Shown piece after piece: positions 11,044 to 20,143 of a stretch of 41,762 bases of DNA. Made by a program: the position numbers and the translations under genes. Under the pieces are notes generated by a model that saw only the letters and a list, made by a program, of their open reading frames with translations, searched no databases and was not told the DNA's origin. Origin of the DNA: an uncultured Aquimarina sp. (GTDB lineage Bacteria; Bacteroidota; Bacteroidia; Flavobacteriales; Flavobacteriaceae); assembly GCA_947493495.1 (NCBI GenBank), contig CANLRN010000034.1:1-41762 (forward strand). Direction: 5' to 3'. How positions within the stretch are numbered: the stretch's first letter is position 1; every line of letters begins with the position of its first letter.

Positions 11044-11760
11044 TTGAAAGAAGTAATAGACATCGCATTTTCATCAGTAAATATGGTATTAACCATACTT
11101 ATGATTCTCTTAATTTTGTATTGGTTATTTACTATGATCTCAGGTATTGATTTTGACCTAGATGTTGATGTAGATATCGATACTGATTTAGATCTAGACA
11201 TGGATGCTGATAGTACTATCGAGGCTGGGAATCTGGATTTTGAAGATATCGCAAATACTGAGGTTAATAAAGAAGATGTAATAGGAAAAAGAAGAAAACC
11301 ATTAAAATGGTGGCAGATTTTTTTAATTTATTTCAACTTTATTGGGTTGCCATTTATGTTCACATTCACAAGTTGGATCTTCATCTGGTGGTTATGTACA
11401 ATAATAACAACAACGTTAACCAATAGTTATGATACCAATTTTGGATTTATATTCTTTCTTGGTGCTATCATTCCTTCTTTGCTAATAACTAAAGTTTTTA
11501 CAACTCCTTTTAAAAGTTTTTTCAAAAACCTTAATAAAGATGGAGACGAACCAATTGATTTAATAGGTAGAAAAGGAATCATACAATCAACAGTTTCTAA
11601 AGATAAAATGGGCGCTGCAGAGGTAGTGATAGATGGAAACCCAATGTCGATCTACGTAAAATCATTAAATGGAGAGCAAATAAATTATCATCAAGAAATT
11701 TTAATTATAAAACAATCTGAAGATAAAAACTATTACTATGCGCAGTTTTATGACGATTAA
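11044..11760 (+). CDS. YqiJ/NfeD-like OB-fold membrane protein
   Basis: A 238-residue inner-membrane protein. One membrane segment lies at about 13-33 and two or three more at about 78-165. The C-terminal 70 residues (from DLIGRKGIIQS) form the OB-fold domain typical of NfeD/YqiJ partners of flotillins. Between the first segments is a striking acidic stretch (residues 36-56) in which Asp alternates with hydrophobic residues. The start is TTG at 11044. The next Met is residue 14, inside the first membrane helix, and the leading MKEVIDIAFSSVN resembles family N-termini, so I keep TTG. The flotillin gene follows after 60 bases, the same pairing as E. coli yqiJ-yqiK. Confidence 0.83.
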   Translation: MKEVIDIAFSSVNMVLTILMILLILYWLFTMISGIDFDLDVDVDIDTDLDLDMDADSTIEAGNLDFEDIANTEVNKEDVIGKRRKPLKWWQIFLIYFNFIGLPFMFTFTSWIFIWWLCTIITTTLTNSYDTNFGFIFFLGAIIPSLLITKVFTTPFKSFFKNLNKDGDEPIDLIGRKGIIQSTVSKDKMGAAEVVIDGNPMSIYVKSLNGEQINYHQEILIIKQSEDKNYYYAQFYDD

Positions 11761-11820
11761 ATTAAAGTACTCTATCTAAAATAAAGAAAATAAATAACAA
11801 CTAATAAACACTAGACTATT

Positions 11821-13920
11821 ATGACAGATGTTTTACCATTCATTGGCATAGGAATAGGCTTAATTCTATTCTTAATCATTATATACTTTGCGATCATCGC
11901 AATGTTCTATAAAAAAATACCGCAAGGACAAGCACTTGTACGAACAGGATTTAAAGGCACCAAAGTAGCTACAGACAAAGGACTATATGTTGTTCCTGTT
12001 TTTCATAAAGTAGAAATCATGGATATATCTGTCAAGAAAATTCAGATCGAACGATTAGGAGGAGACGGATTAGTCTGTAAGGATAACATGAGAGCAGATA
12101 TTAAGGTAGCTTTTTTTGTAAGAGTAAATAGCGATATAGATTCAATTAAAAAAGTAGCACAAACTATCGGTTGTGAACGAGCTTCAGATATATCTACATT
12201 AGAAGAATTATTTGAAGCAAAATTCTCAGAAGCTTTAAAAACAGTAGGTAAGAAATTTCAATTTACCGAGCTATATGAAGCTAGACGTGAATTCAGAGAT
12301 GAGATCGTAAATATAATTGGGACAGATCTTAATGGATATACCTTAGAAGATTGTGCTATTGATTACTTAGAACAAACACCTGTTTCGTTTTTAAAAATGG
12401 ACAATATACTAGACGCAGAAGGTATTAAAAAGATTACTGAATTAACGGCTGCTCAAAATATGAAAGCCAATCTTATCAAACGTGATGAAGAAAAAGTAAT
12501 TCGAAAACAAGATGTAGAAGCACGAGAAGCTATCTTAGAACTAGATAAACAGTTAGCAGAAAAAGAAGAACAACAAAAACGTGAAATTTCTAATATCAAA
12601 GCGCGCGAAGAAGCAGAAATACTAAAGGTATCAGAAGAAGAACGTTTAAAATCAGAAACAGCTCGTATCGCCACTGAAGAAAAGGTAAAAGTGGCAGAAG
12701 AAAATATGCAACGCCAGATTATTGTTGCTGCAAAGAATAAACAACGTACCGATGCTGTAGAAACCGAAAGAGTAGAAAAAGACAGAATGCTCGAAGCTAC
12801 AGAACGCGAACGTATTGTAACACTTGCTCAGATAGAAAAAGAGAAAGTAGTAGAAGTTGAGAAGAAAAACATCCAAGATGTAATCCGTGATCGTGTTACT
12901 TTAGAAAAAGGTGTGGTAGAAGAGCAAGAAAACATGAAAGATATCGAAGCTTTTAAAACTGCAGATCGGGAGAAACAAGTAAAAATTACCATTGCAGAAG
13001 CAAATGCACAAGAAGCATTAATTACTACAATCAAAGCTGCTGAAGCACAAAAGGAGGCTGCAAAACAAAAAGCAGAAGAAATTAATATAGAAGCTCAAGC
13101 ACAAAAAGAAGCTAGTGAAAAAGAAGCAGAAGCTCGTAAAACATTAGCAGAAGCAACCGCTAAAGAAGAAGCAACTATAGGGATGTCTGAAGCACAGGTA
13201 ATGCACGCTAAAGCTGATGCTAATGAACGTCAGGGATTAGTAGAGGCTAATATTATCGAAAAGAAAGCCAAAGCAGAAGCTGCAGGGATACTTGCCAGAG
13301 CCGAAGCTGTGAAAGAGGAAGGAGTAGCCGAAGCAGAAGTTATCAAAGAAAAAGCGCTTGCAAAAGCAGTTGGCGATAAAGAGATTGCATTAGCAGAAGC
13401 TGCTGGAATTGAAGAAAAAGCAGAAGCGATGAAAAAATTAGATGGTGTTGGAAAAGAACATGAAGAGTTTAAACTAAAATTAGATAAAGAACTACAAGTA
13501 GACTTAGCTGAGATAAACATCCAAAAAGAAATCGCATACGCACAAGCAGATGTTATTGGAGAAGCCTTAAAAGCAGCAAATATTGATATTGTAGGTGGAG
13601 AAACTATGTTCTTTGATCAGATTGTAGGTCAAATCACCAAAGCTAAAGGGTTTGACAGACTTGTTAAGCATTCTGATACTGTACAAGATGTAAAAGATGC
13701 TATTCTGGGGAGCGATGATGTAAAAGGAAATCTTTTAGAAAAAGTAAAAGAATTTGCTACTAAATACGGTATCTCCTCTGAGGATATAAAAAACCTGACG
13801 ATTGCCAATCTATTGATGGAATTAAAAAGCAAAACAACAAATCAAGATGAAAATGATTTGTTTAGTAATCTATTTAATCTAGCAAAAGGTCTTGGATTAT
13901 CCAATAAAAAACTAAGCTAA
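11821..13920 (+). CDS. YqiK-type flotillin
   Basis: A 699-residue flotillin/SPFH protein. One N-terminal membrane helix (about 5-30) is followed by the SPFH/Band 7 domain (about 35-200, with the KIPQGQALVRTGFKG entry). A very long Ala/Glu/Lys/Gln-rich coiled coil follows (about 205-600, with repeats such as EAEA and KAEA). The last 90 residues are a separate globular tail. The protein should oligomerise into large membrane-attached cages that organise microdomains. It follows the YqiJ-like gene, and PspA lies just upstream, matching the known functional link between flotillins, NfeD proteins and PspA. It is longer than a Bacillus-type FloT (about 500 residues), closer to YqiK. Confidence 0.93.
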   Translation: MTDVLPFIGIGIGLILFLIIIYFAIIAMFYKKIPQGQALVRTGFKGTKVATDKGLYVVPVFHKVEIMDISVKKIQIERLGGDGLVCKDNMRADIKVAFFVRVNSDIDSIKKVAQTIGCERASDISTLEELFEAKFSEALKTVGKKFQFTELYEARREFRDEIVNIIGTDLNGYTLEDCAIDYLEQTPVSFLKMDNILDAEGIKKITELTAAQNMKANLIKRDEEKVIRKQDVEAREAILELDKQLAEKEEQQKREISNIKAREEAEILKVSEEERLKSETARIATEEKVKVAEENMQRQIIVAAKNKQRTDAVETERVEKDRMLEATERERIVTLAQIEKEKVVEVEKKNIQDVIRDRVTLEKGVVEEQENMKDIEAFKTADREKQVKITIAEANAQEALITTIKAAEAQKEAAKQKAEEINIEAQAQKEASEKEAEARKTLAEATAKEEATIGMSEAQVMHAKADANERQGLVEANIIEKKAKAEAAGILARAEAVKEEGVAEAEVIKEKALAKAVGDKEIALAEAAGIEEKAEAMKKLDGVGKEHEEFKLKLDKELQVDLAEINIQKEIAYAQADVIGEALKAANIDIVGGETMFFDQIVGQITKAKGFDRLVKHSDTVQDVKDAILGSDDVKGNLLEKVKEFATKYGISSEDIKNLTIANLLMELKSKTTNQDENDLFSNLFNLAKGLGLSNKKLS

Positions 13921-13988
13921 TAAAACCTCTTTTTTTAGAGCGAATATTGATCATGTATCAAATCATTGACACAATTTTAAACCCATAA

Positions 13989-14013
13989 AAGTCTTCTCAT
14001 TCTGAGGAGACTT
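13989..14013 (+). terminator. Hairpin after the flotillin gene
   Basis: AAGTCTTCTCA (13989-13999) pairs with 14003-14013 around a TTC loop: 11 pairs including one G-T. No good T run follows, so it may act as an mRNA 3'-end stabiliser or partial terminator rather than a full stop before the next small genes. Confidence 0.5.
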
Positions 14014-14051
14014 AGGATGGGATTTGTTTAACTTTTAATACAGTTTATGTT

Positions 14052-14327
14052 ATGGGAGGATTTGGATCTGCTCAGGGGATGATAACATCCTTAAAAAATA
14101 ATAGCAGGAGAAATAAAAGAGAAGCATATGATGGTTGGACGACTTCTGATAAAGAAAGTCAAGGAGTCAAAGTGGTGCCAGTTTCAGAAAAAGCTTTAGA
14201 AGAAATTCGAAATAAAATTCAAAGACAAAATCAAAAAACCACCATTAAAAGTAGAATTTTAATAATCGTAAGTATAATCATTACAATTTGGATTACTTAT
14301 AAAGTGATTTCTGGAGTACACCTTTAA
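14052..14327 (+). CDS. Small single-helix membrane protein
   Basis: A 91-residue protein beginning MGGFGSAQGMITSLKNN, a start I associate with a family of small Bacteroidota proteins of unknown function. Residues 20-64 are basic and soluble. One membrane helix lies at about 66-84 near the C-terminus, so it is probably tail-anchored in the cytoplasmic membrane. It is followed 11 bases later by another small membrane protein, and the pair sits between the flotillin and ATPase genes. Confidence 0.75.
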   Translation: MGGFGSAQGMITSLKNNSRRNKREAYDGWTTSDKESQGVKVVPVSEKALEEIRNKIQRQNQKTTIKSRILIIVSIIITIWITYKVISGVHL

Positions 14328-14338
14328 TATATAGAAGC

Positions 14339-14692
14339 ATGAACAAAAAACGTATAGGATTAATCGCAATTTTATTGATATCTATTGGCGTTTTAGCTAT
14401 AAACACCTATGTTAAAAACGAAAATCTTGCTAAAAATGGAGTACGTACAAAAGCAGTAATAGAGAACATTTCAACCAATAAATTTGATAATGAACTTTCT
14501 CCTACAGTAGAGAATATTCATATTAAATATAGATACAAGGTAGCTACCAAAGAGTTGGTAAAAACGCAAGAGATCTCAAGACATGAACATGATTTGTATT
14601 TTGCGAAAACAGGAAAAGTAGGCGATTCTATAATGATCATCTATGATTCAGAAAAACCCACAAATTCCAGAATTGAGAAGATTAAATTGTAA
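14339..14692 (+). CDS. DUF3592-like small membrane-anchored protein
   Basis: A 117-residue protein with one N-terminal membrane helix (about 6-24) followed by a beta-rich extracytoplasmic domain. The pattern GVRTKAVIENIS ... IKYRYKVATKEL ... GDSIMIIYDSEKPTNSRI is that of DUF3592-like proteins. Function is unknown. It is closely spaced with the small gene before it and the DUF559 gene after it (3-base gap), so it is likely cotranscribed with both. Confidence 0.7.
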   Translation: MNKKRIGLIAILLISIGVLAINTYVKNENLAKNGVRTKAVIENISTNKFDNELSPTVENIHIKYRYKVATKELVKTQEISRHEHDLYFAKTGKVGDSIMIIYDSEKPTNSRIEKIKL

Positions 14693-14695
14693 GCT

Positions 14696-15061
14696 TTGAG
14701 TAGGAATCAACTCCATAATAGAAAATATTTAGAAACTTTCAGAAAAGAACTGAGGAATAAGGGGGCATCTGCAGAAGCATTTTTATGGAAATACCTTTCA
14801 AAAAGTCAACGAGAAGGAAGAAAATTTAGACGACAACATAGTATCGGCAATTATATTGTGGATTTCTATTGTCCAAAAGAAAAATTGATTGTAGAATTAG
14901 ATGGAGAAATTCATCATAAACCTGAAGTCCAGGGAAAAGATCAAAAAAGAACCGATTATTTAGAGAATTTAGGGTTTACAGTAATTCGTTTTGAAAATAA
15001 AATGGTGTTTGACAATTTAAAGTCAGTATTAAAGGAAATAGAAAATAATTTTAAAAAGTAA
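14696..15061 (+). CDS. DUF559 endonuclease-like protein (Vsr fold)
   Basis: A 121-residue protein of the DUF559 family, which has the PD-(D/E)XK fold related to the Vsr mismatch endonuclease. The likely active-site residues are present: E27 (SAEAFLW), D56 (YIVDFYC), E67 and D69 (VELDGEIHH). The start is TTG at 14696. No ATG lies upstream in frame or before the conserved LHNRKYLETFRKELR segment. It begins 3 bases after the preceding stop. A GGAGG/CCTCC hairpin follows at 15097-15115. These genes occur scattered and isolated in Bacteroidota genomes, so it may be an insertion into the membrane-stress series rather than a functional part of it. Confidence 0.82.
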   Translation: MSRNQLHNRKYLETFRKELRNKGASAEAFLWKYLSKSQREGRKFRRQHSIGNYIVDFYCPKEKLIVELDGEIHHKPEVQGKDQKRTDYLENLGFTVIRFENKMVFDNLKSVLKEIENNFKK

Positions 15062-15096
15062 TTTTTTCACAATACAAAAAAAGCTTAAAAAACTCT

Positions 15097-15115
15097 CCTC
15101 CTTCAAAAAAGGAGG
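15097..15115. repeat. CCTCCTT/AAGGAGG hairpin behind the DUF559 gene
   Basis: CCTCCTT (15097-15103) pairs perfectly with AAGGAGG (15109-15115) around a CAAAA loop. It lies 36 bases after the DUF559 stop and 42 before the ATPase start. There is no proper T run after it on the plus strand, so it is not a good terminator. GGAGG-type hairpins seem to accompany DUF559 genes in related bacteria (from memory, not checked). Confidence 0.55.
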
Positions 15116-15156
15116 GAAACCAATTTTAACTCTAACTAAAACCTAGAGTACTAACT

Positions 15157-18100
15157 ATGGAAGAAAACAATACGAACGACATACAACTAGACGGAGGTAC
15201 CTATGAGATCATCCAAAAACGTTTGCAAAAACAAAAAGGAGAGCTTCAGAACCGTCTTACACAATTAAATGAGGCAAGGAAAGAAGTATTTGGTAGTGTA
15301 GAAACCAAACTCATTGCTAATAACCGTATCAATACAGAAAATAACTGTATTGCCAGAGATATTGTGACTATCGGTCAATATTGTCTTTTTGGATATAATG
15401 TACACTTCGGATTGCGTACAGAAATACAATTAGACGACGTATTTAGTATCTATACCTATACAGATGATCATTTTATAGACAAAAAACTAGACCTTATTAA
15501 TGACACTGTATTTATAAATGACTTCACGAACCTCTATAAATATTATCGCAATACGATCTTCTCTAAATTCGCTATAGTTGGCAATTACCTACACATGGTG
15601 TTTCAATTAAGCGAAAGCATATCTGATATCAAAACCTTCAAGTGGCTAATCAACGAGGGCACGCTGACGTATGTTGATAACCGTAGCGAACATGAATTTA
15701 AGTTCCCCAAGCAATATGAGTTCGAGTGGGTAGAAGTTACCCGAGATATGCATCGATATGGGACACACCCGCATATTTCGATAGTAGATAAAGTATTTGT
15801 AGAAACTGTAGGAGGAGATCTTACGATTAAAATCGAAGACAATACCGATGATGGAAAAGGAATCTATAATGAAGCGGTAGCACAAGTAGACCAAACACTA
15901 GATGATGGCCAATATCGATATGCTAATCTAGGAAACCTAATCGTTCTAGAAATCAAACCTTTTCAGGAAATACCGCGCTATTTTGTATACAATCACAAGG
16001 TGCAAGAAGTTAAAAAAATTGAATGCATTAAAGACGCTTGTATCTTATTACCAGATAACCAGGGAATCATCTATCCCAATGGATATTATTTGCAATCTGG
16101 AGAAGTTAAGCTATTTACCAATGAAGTTAATGAGGTTAAATTTCAAGAAAAAATAAGCTCTCCTAATGGAGAAGATTTCTTATATGTTTTTTATGAAAGC
16201 CTAAAAGGGGTATACACTTTAATGTCCTATAATGTTATTGAGCAAGAAGTAAAAACCCCTATTATCTGTAATGGTTTTACCATTTTAGAAAATGGAGAAC
16301 TATGTTATTTCAAGACAGAAGACGAGCAAACCAAACATCATGTTATCCAGATATGGCAAACACCTTTCTTAAAGGGAAATGAAATCCCTTCAGAGCATAC
16401 AGATACCTTACTCTATAAAATTGGGAATAAAGATATTGTAAAAGCAATGGCAGAATGCCATGCCTTAGTAACATTATTAAATAAGGAAGATAATTATGAT
16501 GGGCTCTATGATGATCTCTCCAAATTATCTAATGATATTGTAGATAGTTATTATTGGATCAGAGAAGAAGACACCTGTCGATTAGATATCCCTTTAGATG
16601 AAATAAACAATGCTTCGAATGCTGCCATTGATGAGTTCGAAAAAGTAGTACAACTTCGCAGAACAGCTACCAATGTAACCAAAGAAACTAAAGAAGCTGC
16701 AGAAGAGATATTCAGCAATATAAAAAGCAGTTCTTTTCGATCTATCGATGACTTCGTATACGTTTTATCTCAGTTAAGAACCTTACGTGGAGAAGTTATT
16801 AGTCTCCATGACATTAGATATGTTGACACACAATTCATTACAGATTTAGAAACAGAGATCGTAGCACAAACCGAAAAAATTTCGCAAAAATGTGTGCAAT
16901 TCTTACTAGATGACAAGGCACTACTGCCTTATCATAGGCGTGTAGAAGAAAAACAAGTAGTATTAGAGACTCTAAAAAAAGTAATCGAAGCAAAAAAACT
17001 AGAAGATGAAGTCAATCAGATTGCTCAAGATTTAGAAATGTTGATTGATATAGTTTCTAATCTTCAGATCGAAGACACATCACATGCTACCAAGATTATT
17101 GATAATATCTCATTGATTTTTGCTATGATAAATCAGCTCAAAGCTGGTATTAAGAATAAAATCAAATCACTCGGGAGTACAGAAGCGACAGCAGAATTTT
17201 CTGCGCAGATAAAATTAGTCGACCAGAGTATTATCAACTACCTTGATATCGCCAATACTCCAGAAAAAACAGACGAACTACTTAATAAAGTATCTGTTCA
17301 ATTAGAAGATCTAGAAGGGCGTTTTGCAGACTTCGAAGAATTCATCACACTGATTATCGAAAAGCGTGAAGAAGTGTACAATGCCTTCGAAGCAAGAAAA
17401 AACAGCCTGATTGAAGCTAGAAATAAAAAAGCAGTAGCTCTAGAAAATGCTGCAAAACGTATTTTAAAAGGAGTTACTAAAAAAGCGTTAAGTTTTACTA
17501 CTGTTGTAGATATCAATGGGTATTTCGCATCTGATCTTATGATCAATAAACTCAGAGATATTATAACGAATTTAATGGAATTGGATGATGCTGGTAAAGC
17601 AGAAACTATAGAAACAGCATTAAAAGTAGCCAAAGAAGATGCGACACGTAAGCTAAAAGACAAGCAAGATTTATACGAAGACGGAGAGAATATCATTAAA
17701 TTAGGGAAACATAAATTTGGTGTTAATAAGCAACCACTGGATCTTACTATTGTATATAAAGACAAAACATTACAATACCATCTTACAGGAACTGATTTCT
17801 ATCAAGAAATTGAGAATGAGATTTTAGTACAATCAAAAAAATATTGGGATCAAGAGTTAATTTCCGAAAATCAAGAAATCTATCGTGCTGCATATTTAGC
17901 CTATAAAATATTTAGCACCAAGAAGAAAGAAATAGCAAACCTTGGAGAAAAAGAATTGCTAGAATTAATTAAATCAGAAAGTAGCAAGAACTATGCTGAG
18001 GGATATATAAAAGGAGTTCACGATGTAGATGCGGCTAAGATTCTAAAAGTATTGATTTATAAGGACCATGATCTAGGATTACTACGTTACCACACATTAG

Positions 18101-20022
18101 CAAGAGCATATGCGCAATACTTTTGGCACAATCTAAGTCCAGAAAAGAAAACATATTGGAATACTCTTATCAAAGCTTCTGGAGAAGTGTTAGAAACATT
18201 TCCAGAAAGTACGGCTTACAAACAAGTAATAGTTGAACTAGAAAAAGAAATTATAAATTTTGCTAAAGTGCAACAACTCTTTGATGAAAAGTATAGCAAT
18301 ACCATTAGCAATTATCTTTTTGCAGAACTACAAACAGATGATATCTTTTGTATTAGTCAAACAGCTCATGAATTACACGAAACTTTTATTGCTGAATTAA
18401 AAAAGAAAAAAGTAGCGACTAAATTTAAAAAATCTATTGAGCTACAAGACTCTAAAAATCTAAACGATTTAATACGTTTAGCCTTACAATGGGTATCCTC
18501 TTTTTTAAACGCCAATCATCCCTCGAAAATAGCATATGCACATGAGATAGTATGTGTCTTATTATACAAAAAAGAAGCTGTTTCTGAAGTAATTCATGTC
18601 AACCCATCTCAAATAATAAAAGGGTTAAAAGGAAGCCACCCTAGAATTACTGAAGAAAGTTTTGAATTTAATTACCATCATTTTATAGCAGAACTATCTG
18701 ATTTTACAACGCTAGAGGTTCCTGCATTCGAAAAATATCGAGAAGCAAAACACATTGTAACCGAAACCTTAAAAGAAGATCTAAAACTACAAGAGTTCAC
18801 ACCAAGAGTTCTTTCATCCTTTGTTCGTAATAAATTAATAGATCAAGTTTATTTACCGCTATTTGGAGATAATCTCTCTAAACAATTAGGAAGTGTAGGC
18901 GATACTAAACGTACCGATAGAATGGGGATGTTATTACTTATTTCTCCTCCAGGATATGGTAAAACTACTTTGATGGAATATATGGCTAATCGTCTAGGTC
19001 TGGTATTTATGAAAATCAATGGTCCTGCAATTGGTCACGAAGTAACCTCTGTAGATCCTATGGCGGCAAATAATGCTGCTGCTCGAGAAGAACTTAAAAA
19101 ACTAAACCTAGCTTTCGAGATGGGTAATAATGTGATGTTATATCTGGATGATATCCAGCATTGCAATCCTGAATTTTTGCAGAAATTTATTTCTTTAGCA
19201 GATGGAACGCGTAAGATTGAAGGGGTCTATCAAGGAAACCCTAGAACCTACGATTTACGAAGTAAAAAATTCTGTGTAATTATGGCAGGGAATCCGTATA
19301 CCGAAAGTGGAGATAAATTCCAAATCCCTGATATGCTAGCCAATAGAGCAGATATTTATAATCTAGGAGATATTATTGGAGATACCGCAGACTTATTTAA
19401 ACTAAGTTTAATTGAGAATGCACTAACTTCTAATCCAATATTACATCAGCTAAGTAGTAAATATTTTGAAGATATTTATGGACTGATCGAAATGGTAGAA
19501 ACAGGAAACCAAGAAGGTATAGAACTAAAAGGCAATCATACTAAACAAGAAATACAAGATTATCTAGCGGTATTAGAAAAAGTAGTTACTATACGAAATA
19601 CGATCATGCAAGTAAATGGAACGTATATTAAATCTGCTGCTATGGAAGATGCAGATAGAACCGAACCTTCTTTCAAATTACAGGGATCATATCGTGATAT
19701 GAGTAAATTAGTAGCCAAAGTAGTTCCTATTATGAATGAAAAAGAGCTACAAACGTTACTCTTAGCACATTATGAAAATGAGTCACAAACTTTAACTAGT
19801 GCTGCCGAAGCGAATCTTCTTAAATATAAAGAGTTGACCAATAGTATCACAGAAGAAGAAGCTACTCGTTGGAAAACCATTAAAGAAACGTTTATTAAAA
19901 ACAATAAGCTAAAAGGTTTTGGAAACAAAAACGAAATGGCACAAGTGCTTGCACAAATGATGCAATTTAGTGAGCATTTATCTGGGATTCAGGAAGTATT
20001 GAAGAAAGGATTGGAAAAGTGA
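15157..20022 (+). CDS. Giant DUF3686/AAA+ 'DNA repair ATPase'
   Basis: A 1621-residue protein. The N-terminal third (about 20-450) fits DUF3686, a mostly beta region. A long helical, Glu/Lys-rich middle follows (about 480-1230). Near the C-terminus is an AAA+ module with Walker A SPPGYGKTT (1263-1271, K1269), Walker B LDD (D1331, D1332), a sensor-1 Asn in MAGNPYTESG (N1379) and a likely Arg finger (R1397 in LANRAD). The spacing from NP to LANR is MoxR-like. The family label 'DNA repair ATPase' has little direct support. Linked here with PspA, a YqiJ-like protein and flotillin, it could equally disassemble or remodel membrane-bound polymers. No signal peptide or membrane helix is evident. A decayed copy of its 3' end lies at about 23651-23761. 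Confidence 0.9.
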   Translation: MEENNTNDIQLDGGTYEIIQKRLQKQKGELQNRLTQLNEARKEVFGSVETKLIANNRINTENNCIARDIVTIGQYCLFGYNVHFGLRTEIQLDDVFSIYTYTDDHFIDKKLDLINDTVFINDFTNLYKYYRNTIFSKFAIVGNYLHMVFQLSESISDIKTFKWLINEGTLTYVDNRSEHEFKFPKQYEFEWVEVTRDMHRYGTHPHISIVDKVFVETVGGDLTIKIEDNTDDGKGIYNEAVAQVDQTLDDGQYRYANLGNLIVLEIKPFQEIPRYFVYNHKVQEVKKIECIKDACILLPDNQGIIYPNGYYLQSGEVKLFTNEVNEVKFQEKISSPNGEDFLYVFYESLKGVYTLMSYNVIEQEVKTPIICNGFTILENGELCYFKTEDEQTKHHVIQIWQTPFLKGNEIPSEHTDTLLYKIGNKDIVKAMAECHALVTLLNKEDNYDGLYDDLSKLSNDIVDSYYWIREEDTCRLDIPLDEINNASNAAIDEFEKVVQLRRTATNVTKETKEAAEEIFSNIKSSSFRSIDDFVYVLSQLRTLRGEVISLHDIRYVDTQFITDLETEIVAQTEKISQKCVQFLLDDKALLPYHRRVEEKQVVLETLKKVIEAKKLEDEVNQIAQDLEMLIDIVSNLQIEDTSHATKIIDNISLIFAMINQLKAGIKNKIKSLGSTEATAEFSAQIKLVDQSIINYLDIANTPEKTDELLNKVSVQLEDLEGRFADFEEFITLIIEKREEVYNAFEARKNSLIEARNKKAVALENAAKRILKGVTKKALSFTTVVDINGYFASDLMINKLRDIITNLMELDDAGKAETIETALKVAKEDATRKLKDKQDLYEDGENIIKLGKHKFGVNKQPLDLTIVYKDKTLQYHLTGTDFYQEIENEILVQSKKYWDQELISENQEIYRAAYLAYKIFSTKKKEIANLGEKELLELIKSESSKNYAEGYIKGVHDVDAAKILKVLIYKDHDLGLLRYHTLARAYAQYFWHNLSPEKKTYWNTLIKASGEVLETFPESTAYKQVIVELEKEIINFAKVQQLFDEKYSNTISNYLFAELQTDDIFCISQTAHELHETFIAELKKKKVATKFKKSIELQDSKNLNDLIRLALQWVSSFLNANHPSKIAYAHEIVCVLLYKKEAVSEVIHVNPSQIIKGLKGSHPRITEESFEFNYHHFIAELSDFTTLEVPAFEKYREAKHIVTETLKEDLKLQEFTPRVLSSFVRNKLIDQVYLPLFGDNLSKQLGSVGDTKRTDRMGMLLLISPPGYGKTTLMEYMANRLGLVFMKINGPAIGHEVTSVDPMAANNAAAREELKKLNLAFEMGNNVMLYLDDIQHCNPEFLQKFISLADGTRKIEGVYQGNPRTYDLRSKKFCVIMAGNPYTESGDKFQIPDMLANRADIYNLGDIIGDTADLFKLSLIENALTSNPILHQLSSKYFEDIYGLIEMVETGNQEGIELKGNHTKQEIQDYLAVLEKVVTIRNTIMQVNGTYIKSAAMEDADRTEPSFKLQGSYRDMSKLVAKVVPIMNEKELQTLLLAHYENESQTLTSAAEANLLKYKELTNSITEEEATRWKTIKETFIKNNKLKGFGNKNEMAQVLAQMMQFSEHLSGIQEVLKKGLEK

Positions 20023-20060
20023 TCCACTAAAAACAAATTAAGATTTCTAAATCAGTAACT

Positions 20061-20102
20061 AAAAAGAGATTAAAATGATCTAGATCATTTTAATCCCTTT
20101 TT
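20061..20102. terminator. Bidirectional terminator after the ATPase gene
   Basis: The 28-bp segment 20068-20095 is a perfect palindrome (GATTAAAATGATCT and its complement). After one mismatch it is extended by A5 on the left pairing with T5 on the right. It separates the convergent ATPase and glycosidase genes and should terminate both. Confidence 0.9.
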
Positions 20103-20143
20103 AGTAATAAATTCATTGCTTTAGATTACATGCTCCAAGCAAT

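Noticed and set aside
12600..13500. Tandem DNA repeats in the flotillin gene
   Set aside because: The repetition is at the level of Ala/Glu/Lys codons typical of coiled coils. No exact long repeat unit was seen.
12453..13832. Several open frames antisense to the flotillin gene, rich in Ser, Ala and Phe
   Set aside because: They are complements of the repetitive Ala/Glu/Lys coiled-coil codons. The sense strand is a clear flotillin.
17298..17765. 155-residue frame antisense to the giant ATPase
   Set aside because: Ser/Leu/Phe-rich complement of charged helical codons, with no independent signal.
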